Source of the DNA: Alphaproteobacteria bacterium
GTDB taxonomy: Bacteria; Pseudomonadota; Alphaproteobacteria; Paracaedibacterales; CAITNM01
NCBI GenBank assembly: GCA_947499175.1
Contig: CANMNU010000033.1
Location: forward strand, 1 to 12,091
Length of the DNA stretch: 12,091 nucleotides
Reading direction: 5' to 3'
Within the stretch, counting starts at the first letter, position 1. Each line of letters starts with the position of its first letter. Positions 6,253-12,091 of this stretch are shown here, piece after piece. Below the pieces are notes generated by a model. That model saw nothing but the letters and a program-made list of their open reading frames with translations, searched no databases and was not told the origin of the DNA. The translations under genes were made by a program, and so were the position numbers.

Positions 6253-8030
6253 TGCATCCATTCTCCTTTATTTTTTCCATCATTTAGGCTGCATTCAACA
6301 AAGCTATTCCAACTGACTAATGATGCAAAATATTCATTCAAAATTGTTCCTAAAATTAGGTTACTGCTACCTTGATGATTGGTTTTTTGCATTTCCATTT
6401 TTATTTTGTAGCCTTGAACAAAACCACGCCAAGCTTGCGTGCCAAACCGTCTTGTTATGTGCGTAATATCAAGTTGTTTCAAATCATCAATTGCTTTAGT
6501 TGGCATATCTGGGTAACGACTTGCAAATAAGTGTAGAAAACTTTTTAAAGCAATAATTCCTTGTTTAGGGTCTAATACTCCCAAGTAATTACTGGAAAGC
6601 TGCGAAATTAGCATCCATAGGCTTTCACCATCAGCTACAGAATAGTTTTGAGACGCTGGTTTATTTAACAATGTAATTTTTGTAAGTGGCGCCTTGTCTT
6701 CAGGCTGTAGCATAGAATTTTGTGGTAGTTGATCAGCTAAATAACGATTTGTACACCAAATTTTAGCTGTTGCAATAATATCTTTGGCTTTGATTGCTTG
6801 AAAATTTCGATCAACGAATGATAGGTACAAGTCTGTTCCAGGAACACCGCGAAGAGTCGCTGGGGCCCTTTGTGATAACCAAAAGCTATTATTCTTTGAA
6901 CTTTGTTGTCCAGCAAGGCTGTAAAAAGGCTGGTACTCAATTACCCTTTGGGTTTTTTCTTCAACACCTGTAACACTTTCAATGTTATAAATTTCGGTGG
7001 TACGTTCCCTTCGAATATCTGGAATTAAGCGATAACGTAAATGGCGGTGGTGTATACGAATAGGGTCAGACACTCGTTCAAATAAATTAATTACCGGCAC
7101 ACAGTTTAATAAAAATGTTGAACGATCAACCCCAATTTTTTTTAAAACGTCCCCATTTTTTAATGGAATTAAAATATGAATTTGCTTTGAAGCAGGTAAT
7201 TTTTTAATGGCTGCTTGTAGTGTCTTTAGTCTAAAGTACAAAAATTTCTCACCAAAATGAAAATATTCTTGAAACAGGGCGTAGTGGTGCAGGCTATATT
7301 GTGGCACAGGCATAGCAAGTTCATCGCGCTTATAACCAACTGGTTCAAGGGCCGCTCCACCAATAGCTGTGGTTGTTGCATCAGTAGTTATATAAACTTG
7401 GTCGGTGTACTCACAAAAGAGAGATTCATAAATAAGGTTGGCCTGTACCCAATCACTAGCTATATGTACCAATAAATCATCAAAGTCTGTGGCCGCAAAT
7501 TCTGCAGATTTTGCGTTTAGTGTGATTTTTAAAAACCAATGGTTTTGTGGTGTAGTTGGAAACTTAAAGGCATCTTTAGGTACTAAGTCAACGGCCGTAA
7601 TTTCTATAGGCCATAGGTGAATATCGTAGACTGTTTTAAAACGGCATTGCACACTTTCAATTGATCTGGCTAGAAGCTTCGTGTTTTTGGATAATAAAAA
7701 TCCTTTGTTTGGTGGAATTTGAGTATCATCAACTTGAAGTTTTGCAATTGCCATTGCCGGAATTGGGTTAATTAAATGTGGGTATAAAACGCTTAGTAGC
7801 GCTTGTGCTGTTTGCGGAAATCTATCATCAATTGCCTTGGAAAGTTTTGCCGTTAAAAATGCAAATGATTCAAGTAAGCGTTCTACATGTGGGTCTGGTG
7901 ATTCACTATCAGATAATTCTAGGCGACGGGCAATCTTTGGGTATTGCTTTGCAAATTCCTGCCCACTAAGGCGCAAATAATTAAGTTCTTCTTGGTAATA
8001 GCGTACTAGGTTGTCGTCTACCTTGGCCAT
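6216..8030 (-). CDS. tssF: Type VI secretion baseplate protein TssF (ImpG/VasA)
   Basis: TssF is the largest T6SS baseplate wedge subunit and binds TssG, usually two TssF per TssG. About 604 residues from this start, typical length. The N-terminus is diagnostic: DDNLVRYYQEELNYLR (about 5-20), DPHVERLLESFAFLTAKL (46-63) and FPQTAQALLSVLYPHL (71-86) followed by NPIPAMAI. Later, the segment around AKIWCTNRYLADQLPQN matches the conserved CTNRxLpxxLp motif. An upstream ATG at 8054 would add MGIYFSRI; the ATG at 8030 aligns with the family start (MAKVDDNLV) and is preferred, though neither has a strong ribosome binding site. tssG follows with overlap. The upstream gap to the OTU-like gene contains a strong hairpin. 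No other T6SS genes occur here, so the rest of the system must lie elsewhere. Confidence 0.94.
   Translation of the reverse strand: MAKVDDNLVRYYQEELNYLRLSGQEFAKQYPKIARRLELSDSESPDPHVERLLESFAFLTAKLSKAIDDRFPQTAQALLSVLYPHLINPIPAMAIAKLQVDDTQIPPNKGFLLSKNTKLLARSIESVQCRFKTVYDIHLWPIEITAVDLVPKDAFKFPTTPQNHWFLKITLNAKSAEFAATDFDDLLVHIASDWVQANLIYESLFCEYTDQVYITTDATTTAIGGAALEPVGYKRDELAMPVPQYSLHHYALFQEYFHFGEKFLYFRLKTLQAAIKKLPASKQIHILIPLKNGDVLKKIGVDRSTFLLNCVPVINLFERVSDPIRIHHRHLRYRLIPDIRRERTTEIYNIESVTGVEEKTQRVIEYQPFYSLAGQQSSKNNSFWLSQRAPATLRGVPGTDLYLSFVDRNFQAIKAKDIIATAKIWCTNRYLADQLPQNSMLQPEDKAPLTKITLLNKPASQNYSVADGESLWMLISQLSSNYLGVLDPKQGIIALKSFLHLFASRYPDMPTKAIDDLKQLDITHITRRFGTQAWRGFVQGYKIKMEMQKTNHQGSSNLILGTILNEYFASLVSWNSFVECSLNDGKNKGEWMQWQPQPGVQVQL
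6263..6268 (-). promoter_or_regulatory. Ribosome binding site of tssG within the tssF coding region
   Basis: AAGGAG on the minus strand inside the last codons of tssF. It is 1 nt from the ATG at 6261 and 10 nt from the ATG at 6252, so it leans towards the inner start. Confidence 0.6.
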
Positions 8031-8093
8031 GATTCTTGAAAAATAAATTCCCATAGTAATGGTAGGTCTAATTGTAGCTTGTGGTAAAGAGGG

Positions 8094-8122
8094 GCGTTAC
8101 TGGTTTTGAGTGCCAGTAACGC
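8094..8122. terminator. Perfect 10-bp stem-loop between the OTU-like gene and tssF
   Basis: GCGTTACTGG (8094-8103) pairs perfectly with CCAGTAACGC (8113-8122) around a 9-nt loop. It starts 23 bp after the stop of the OTU-like gene and ends ~60 bp before tssF in the direction of transcription. On the minus strand it is followed by CCCCTCTTT, a poor U-run, so it may be a weak or factor-assisted terminator, an attenuator ahead of tssF, or an mRNA-stabilising structure. It is the strongest hairpin I found in the window. Confidence 0.55.
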
Positions 8123-8144
8123 TGCATCTATTTAATCCATAGGT

Positions 8145-10523
8145 TTACAGTGGGTATGCACCATATTTTTCTTTAATGTCTAAACCCATCCAATTTAAAT
8201 GACGAATTTGTGCAGCCATGTCTTGAAGGTCGCCTAGCTGTATGAATTTATCATAGTGTCCAGGTTTTTTATTGATGAATATATTCTTAGCACTAGGTGA
8301 TGTTAAAATAACCGTGGCTAAATTTTGTCCATCTGTGCCAAATGGGTATGTAACAGTTTTTTGGTTGTACGGCATGTCTTTTAGCCTATATATGACGTCA
8401 AGAGGAGGTGTCATACCATCCTCGTTACCAGAAAAAACAAAAACGTTTACGTTGTGAAGAATTGCCCATAATTGGGTATACACAGCATCACATGGTAAGC
8501 ATCCTCTTAATTCACCTTCGCCAAGTGCTAGGCTTACCATTTCAGTTTTTAATGCCTCTGGTTTAATTTCATCTGGAACAATTCGTAAAGATTTAACTAT
8601 TTCTAAGCTTTTTGAAGATAACCCATTATTTATTCTCGCATTCATTAGTTCAGGAACTCTTTGGAATTCATCCATTAGATTTTTTATTGAGCCTTTAGTT
8701 GCTTCATCCTGAACGAGTTCACAAATATTTTGGCAAAAATCTGTAATGAAGCTAAGTCTTTTAGCAATATCTTCTAGCTTAAAGGCGTTTTCGTGCCCAC
8801 TTTCAGGTAACATGTTTTCATTCATAAAATCTATTAGAGTAGCTCCAATTAACAAATATTTATTAAGTGCTGAGACGTCTCCTTCTCTAATAATAGCTGC
8901 TAATTGTTCTGCTTCATCATTCAACTTATCTAATACTATGAACAATGCTTCGTCTTTCTTTTTTAGTGCTTCTAATGCCTCTAAAGCTTTATTTTTAGCT
9001 GCTTCTTTAGAATTTTTTATTTCTCTTTTTAACCTAACAAATTCTCTAGTAAGTTCTTGGTTTTTTGCGTAAAAGGCCATTAACGTTATTCTAAGCTCGG
9101 TTTCTTTTTTCAAGGCTGCAGCTGCTCTATCTTTTGCAGTTGGTGCATCAAGATTAATTTGTGCAATTTGAGCCTCTATTCCCGCAAGCAATCCATCTAA
9201 CTGTACGTTTATTGTTCTTAACCCCGTAACTTCACTTAAAATATTTTTAAGGATTCTTGTCGAATTTTCATTAGATAATAGTGTTGTTAAAAGTTCTGGA
9301 GTGTTCATTATCGTGTTAAACGTTCGTAGCGCATCTTTCAGTCTTGGTAGTTGGGCTGTACGTTTAATCAGATCTATTCTTGATGCATTAATTTGCTCTT
9401 TAGCTTCGCTGCGTATTTCCTCTGCAAATTTTTTGTAATGCTCAAACTTACCTTGTAAAATATCTGCTTCATCATAGCTAGTTTCTCTGATTTTAGCAAT
9501 TTGTGTGGTTATTAATTTTATAAAATTTTCTCCTCCCATATATTTACTTGTTTGTAAATAAAGGTCTTTGGCTTCAGAATCTTCAGGATTATTATAAATT
9601 GCATCCAGAATTTTATCGCGTCCGTTGCCTTCTGAAATACCTAATAGCGCACCATCTGTTGGAATAAAGAAGCTGTGCTCTCCACACATTCCATCCCCTT
9701 CAGATTTGGCTGTTAATACTGTTAATGAATCATTTTTAAACCCAAATTTCTTTAAAATTTCTTTGCTTATACTTAATGGCACATCTCCAATAGCACCTAC
9801 TGAATTATCTGTAAATCTTTCGGTTATACTATCTAATAGCGCACTATAAGTGCTGCCAATAGTTTTTTTATTGAATTTATCTAGTAATTCTGCAAGGTTA
9901 CCTCTAAGTTCACCAGTAATGCTTGCATTAATAATTTCTTCAAGATTTTTCCCTTCAAGAAATACTAAGTTGCGAATATCTAGCTTGTGTCCGGCTTTTT
10001 TGAAAAGACCATAGCGTAATTCTCGGCGTACACGATTTTTTAGATCAATAGTTTCTGATTTTTCATTCCAAAAAAATTCCTGTGCAGCAATGGAAATTAC
10101 TGTAAATGTAGTAATTTGCCCCATTTGCGTTGCAGTTCTCTCTGCTTTATCAAGCTTGCTTAAAAAATCATAAGTAATACGGTGTTTACGGGTTTTATTT
10201 GAGCTCCACTTGGTATTGTAAGCGTAGTATAGCTCTGAAATTAAATGTGCTTTAATCATTTCATCCATTTCAACTGGTGTTGCAACAACGTCTGCTGCAG
10301 GTTGAAGTAGAGCATTTGTTATTGATCGTACTTGTTGATCAACATCATTTGTGTAGCCTCCATCAATAAGTTGCAGCTTTTTAGCTATTATTGTTTGAGT
10401 TTTTTCAGATAACTCTATTGGGGTGTCTATGCCTAGCACAGCTTCTATTCCTGCTGCTGTTATAAGGGTTCCACTCAATAAGCTTATTCCCAAATAAAAT
10501 TTTAAAAACATATTAGTCAGCAT
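8145..10523 (-). CDS. Exported OTU-like cysteine protease with a large helical insertion
   Basis: A 792-residue protein. The N-terminus (MLTNMFLKFYLGISLLSG, then TLITAAGIEA) looks like a Sec signal peptide. Residues ~270-290 contain SEGDGMCGEHSFF, matching the OTU catalytic motif DGxC with Cys280 and Asp277. Residues ~669-698 (GELRGC, then VYTQLWAILHNVNVFVFS) match the OTU segment GEIELxALxxxLNVxIxVxS. Residues 747-760 (NIFINKKPGHYDKF) match the closing HYD motif, with His756 and Asp758. OTU proteases remove ubiquitin from proteins; in bacteria they are mostly host-directed effectors. Cys and His are normally ~110-150 residues apart but here ~476, because residues ~335-655 form a helical insertion with coiled-coil-like stretches (about 355-385 and 470-545). 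Residues ~30-265 are an unrecognised mostly helical region. The ATG at 10511 is an alternative start. Activity and target are inference. Confidence 0.7.
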   Translation of the reverse strand: MLTNMFLKFYLGISLLSGTLITAAGIEAVLGIDTPIELSEKTQTIIAKKLQLIDGGYTNDVDQQVRSITNALLQPAADVVATPVEMDEMIKAHLISELYYAYNTKWSSNKTRKHRITYDFLSKLDKAERTATQMGQITTFTVISIAAQEFFWNEKSETIDLKNRVRRELRYGLFKKAGHKLDIRNLVFLEGKNLEEIINASITGELRGNLAELLDKFNKKTIGSTYSALLDSITERFTDNSVGAIGDVPLSISKEILKKFGFKNDSLTVLTAKSEGDGMCGEHSFFIPTDGALLGISEGNGRDKILDAIYNNPEDSEAKDLYLQTSKYMGGENFIKLITTQIAKIRETSYDEADILQGKFEHYKKFAEEIRSEAKEQINASRIDLIKRTAQLPRLKDALRTFNTIMNTPELLTTLLSNENSTRILKNILSEVTGLRTINVQLDGLLAGIEAQIAQINLDAPTAKDRAAAALKKETELRITLMAFYAKNQELTREFVRLKREIKNSKEAAKNKALEALEALKKKDEALFIVLDKLNDEAEQLAAIIREGDVSALNKYLLIGATLIDFMNENMLPESGHENAFKLEDIAKRLSFITDFCQNICELVQDEATKGSIKNLMDEFQRVPELMNARINNGLSSKSLEIVKSLRIVPDEIKPEALKTEMVSLALGEGELRGCLPCDAVYTQLWAILHNVNVFVFSGNEDGMTPPLDVIYRLKDMPYNQKTVTYPFGTDGQNLATVILTSPSAKNIFINKKPGHYDKFIQLGDLQDMAAQIRHLNWMGLDIKEKYGAYPL

Positions 10524-10545
10524 ATTTGATGCACCATTAAGCCTG

Positions 10546-10560
10546 ATAATAACTTATTAT
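10546..10560. promoter_or_regulatory. AT-rich inverted repeat upstream of the OTU-like gene
   Basis: ATAATAA and TTATTAT are perfect inverted arms around a single C, 23 bp upstream of the start codon. It could be a regulator site. AT-only palindromes arise easily by chance in this sequence, so confidence is low. Confidence 0.2.
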
Positions 10561-10580
10561 TGCTCCAAATAGTTAATATA

Positions 10581-10590
10581 TTGTTAACAA
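10581..10590. promoter_or_regulatory. Palindrome TTGTTAACAA upstream of the OTU-like gene
   Basis: An exact copy of the 10-bp palindrome found at the transporter promoter (4575-4584), here about 60 bp upstream of the OTU-like start codon. A shared regulator is possible. Confidence 0.3.
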
Positions 10591-10616
10591 CTGTGTGGTA
10601 TTTTTTTGTAGTATTA

Positions 10617-10628
10617 TGATTGCAATCA
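10617..10628. other. Perfect 12-bp palindrome TGATTGCAATCA
   Basis: Lies 12 bp beyond the stop of the 104-residue gene and ~90 bp upstream of the OTU-like gene. There is no T-run or loop, so it suits a protein-binding site better than a terminator. No regulator can be named. Confidence 0.3.
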
Positions 10629-10640
10629 GTTTTATTTTAA

Positions 10641-10955
10641 TCATTCTCCGCAACCAAATAATTTTGAAAAAAGTCCTTTTTTGGGTTGCTTATCCTTTAT
10701 AAATTTTTTATCGTTTTGCATAAGTTCAGCAATATTAAACACCAACTGCTCTTCATATTTTTCATTATTAGCAAGATTAGCGAGAATTTGATTTTGTTCA
10801 TCTGTAAGCGGTTTAATGAATATTTCTCCAGATTTTAATATCGTTATTTCTCTTTTGAGAATAGGTTTCTTCTCTTCCTCAATGTTTTCCTCAGCGGCAT
10901 TTATAATTGTTAACCAAACAGCACAGCATATAAAGCATAACTTAATTAATCTCAT
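10641..10955 (-). CDS. Small exported protein of unknown function
   Basis: A 104-residue protein that I do not recognise. The first ~20 residues (MRLIKLCFICCAVWLTIINA) form a Sec-type signal peptide with a probable cut before AEEN. It contains three cysteines in or near the hydrophobic core, but no convincing lipobox. The mature part is rich in Glu and Lys (EENIEEEKKPILKRE), then a helical stretch around residues 50-85, and a basic, Gly/Phe-rich end finishing FSKLFGCGE. An AGGA about 10 nt upstream of the ATG is a fair ribosome binding site. It lies 117 bp upstream of the OTU-like gene on the same strand, so the two may be co-transcribed. Composition suggests a small periplasmic or secreted partner or chaperone, which is only a guess. 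Confidence 0.6.
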   Translation of the reverse strand: MRLIKLCFICCAVWLTIINAAEENIEEEKKPILKREITILKSGEIFIKPLTDEQNQILANLANNEKYEEQLVFNIAELMQNDKKFIKDKQPKKGLFSKLFGCGE

Positions 10956-11036
10956 ATCAATATGTTCCTAATAATACATGACAGCTTTATTTGTAATGTA
11001 TCAACATATTACTAATATTAGGTTAATAAGTAGTAT

Positions 11037-11756
11037 TTAATTTGGTATTTTACATGGACATTTTGACCAGTTGGCCATCAAGTTATTACGGCTTGCAAAA
11101 AGGATTGTGTCATCAAATATATTTGAATCATTGCATATTGCTGTTTTAGTTACAAAAATACCAGTGCGATTAGCGTTAGTTATTTTATGAACGTCTGTAC
11201 TATTTACTGGTTGGATTGCACCATTATCTAAGTAATATCCGCCACTGTTACCATGTGCAATAATTGTTGTTGCCGCAAAATCTGTACCCACAACGCATGG
11301 CTCATTTTTGTCATTATTAATAGTAAGCGTACCTAATGCTTTAGCCGCGCAGAATATACTTTGCGAATCCATTAAAAACCCAGAAGAACTCTGCACAAAC
11401 ATAATATTTGATGAGGCAAGGCTCGGTTGTACTGCGTATGTCATCCAATGATGCTGCCCATCCTTAGCAATTTTTTCAGAAATTCCTAGGGTTTGATACG
11501 GCACATAACCAATATTTGTTCCAGGTTCAGACTGACCACTAGTATTGGCTGCGGGGCAGGGCAGGCGCATGTTAGCCAAAACATAAGCCCCTAACGCTTC
11601 CATAATTTGTTCCTGGTGGGCTGCTGTAGTGCGTGTGTGCTGCCAATTACTTAGTTTACTAATTAATGGCATGCCCATATAAGCAATTACCCCTAGCACA
11701 CTAAGGGCAATAGCTACTTCAAGCAGGGCAAATGCGCGAATAGTTTTTTGTATCAT
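11037..11756 (-). CDS. Type IV pilin / pseudopilin-like protein
   Basis: A 239-residue protein with a prepilin N-terminus: short basic leader MIQKTIRA, then the mature-type helix FALLEVAIALSVLGVI with Glu at +5 (residue 13) as required for pilin assembly. The residue before the cut is Ala8, not the usual Gly, which some prepilin peptidases accept. The globular part has LPCPAA (about 65-70) and a GYVPYQTLGI...YAV region, seen in a group of proteobacterial prepilin-like proteins, and seven cysteines that may form disulfides. A GTG at 11762 is also in frame; the ATG at 11756 is preferred. It may be a minor pilin or a type II secretion pseudopilin. It is on the same strand as the exported proteins downstream but separated by ~80 bp, and diverges from the gene at 11882. 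No prepilin peptidase or other pilus gene is present in the window. Confidence 0.8.
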   Translation of the reverse strand: MIQKTIRAFALLEVAIALSVLGVIAYMGMPLISKLSNWQHTRTTAAHQEQIMEALGAYVLANMRLPCPAANTSGQSEPGTNIGYVPYQTLGISEKIAKDGQHHWMTYAVQPSLASSNIMFVQSSSGFLMDSQSIFCAAKALGTLTINNDKNEPCVVGTDFAATTIIAHGNSGGYYLDNGAIQPVNSTDVHKITNANRTGIFVTKTAICNDSNIFDDTILFASRNNLMANWSKCPCKIPN

Positions 11757-11870
11757 AAACACATTCTGCGCTAGCTTTTTTTAAAAGAGAATTGTTTCTT
11801 TATTAAAAATATGAAATAAATTAATAAATGAATTTAGCCACCAGACAGAAATACAAACCACATTTTACAT

Positions 11871-11874
11871 AAGG
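11871..11874 (+). promoter_or_regulatory. Ribosome binding site of the last gene
   Basis: AAGG with a 7-nt spacer to the ATG at 11882, which supports this start codon. Confidence 0.55.
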
Positions 11875-11881
11875 TTTTTTA

Positions 11882-12091
11882 ATGAAAAAAGTTATTTTAT
11901 ATCTAATTATTGGCGTGACCTGTTCTAGTTTTGCTACGGCTAAGGGGTCAAAATTATCCCAAGATGATTTGGAATGTTGGTCAGGGGAAACTCAAGATTC
12001 ATCTCTTATTATTCACCAAGAACTTGATGTAGAGCACAATCTTCTTGTTAATTTTAATCCATCAGCTTTTGATTTTTCTGATTTTGAAGTC
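11882..12091 (+). CDS. Exported protein of unknown function, N-terminal part (3' end outside window)
   Basis: Seventy codons without a stop run to the window end. The first 20 residues (MKKVILYLIIGVTCSSFATA) form a clear Sec signal peptide, with likely cleavage after ATA; the GVTC stretch is not a good lipobox. The mature part begins KGSKLSQDDLECWSGETQDS and continues as an acidic, probably beta-rich region ending in NFNPSAFDFSDFEV at the edge. I do not recognise the family. It diverges from the pilin-like gene with a 125-bp gap, in which I see no convincing promoter. Confidence 0.65.
   Translation, partial: MKKVILYLIIGVTCSSFATAKGSKLSQDDLECWSGETQDSSLIIHQELDVEHNLLVNFNPSAFDFSDFEV

Noticed and set aside
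8746..9072. 108-codon serine/phenylalanine-rich open frame on the plus strand
   Set aside because: It is the antisense of the coiled-coil region of the OTU-like gene; Glu/Lys-rich helices produce Ser/Phe/Leu-rich antisense frames.
11763..11881. Promoters for the divergent pilin-like and last genes
   Set aside because: Many AT-rich near-matches but none with both boxes and proper spacing.
1..12091. tRNA, rRNA, insertion sequence, transposase or integrase
   Set aside because: No cloverleaf-like sequence, conserved rRNA stretch, terminal inverted repeats or transposase motifs were seen by eye.

Overview
The window is AT-rich and comes from a Gram-negative bacterium. It carries the T6SS baseplate genes tssF and tssG, a prepilin-type protein and several Sec signal peptides. 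The mix of a T6SS, an OTU-type (eukaryote-like) cysteine protease, two metabolite-type transporters and an AT-rich coding style fits a host-associated or intracellular proteobacterium, such as an amoeba symbiont of the Holosporales/Paracaedibacter type. That placement is inference; no rRNA or other phylogenetic marker is present.

Layout. (1) Positions 2-388, + strand: the 3' end of a fumarylacetoacetase gene (tyrosine breakdown). (2) 365-1329, - strand: a two-gene stress operon. It encodes a GsiB / group-1 LEA-like protein built of six 20-residue repeats, then a small ferritin-like (DUF2383-like) helical protein. (3) 1330-1626: a divergent regulatory region with several small palindromes. (4) 1627-2328, + strand: a fusion of an XRE-type DNA-binding domain to a CheY-like receiver domain. 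(5) 2329-2447: a convergent gap with a palindromic repeat-like element. (6) 2448-4563, - strand: an MFS transporter and an EamA/DMT transporter whose reading frames overlap by 8 bp, behind a clear sigma70-type promoter. (7) 4718-10955, - strand: a cluster in transcription order of a small secreted protein, a large secreted OTU-like protein, tssF, tssG and another small secreted protein. (8) 11037-11756, - strand: a type IV pilin/pseudopilin-like protein. (9) 11882 to the window end, + strand: the start of another exported protein.

How the genes may work together. TssF and TssG form part of the T6SS baseplate wedge. No other T6SS gene lies in the window, so the pair is separated from the rest of the system or sits at its edge. 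The genes around it mostly encode exported proteins of unknown function. The OTU-like protein has a complete Cys/His/Asp set, but the Cys motif and the His motif are about 476 residues apart because a long helical, partly coiled-coil segment sits between them. It is the most interesting candidate here, as a possible ubiquitin-directed effector. Its N-terminal Sec signal and the nearby pseudopilin-like gene point as much to a two-step (Sec then type II-like) export route as to the T6SS.
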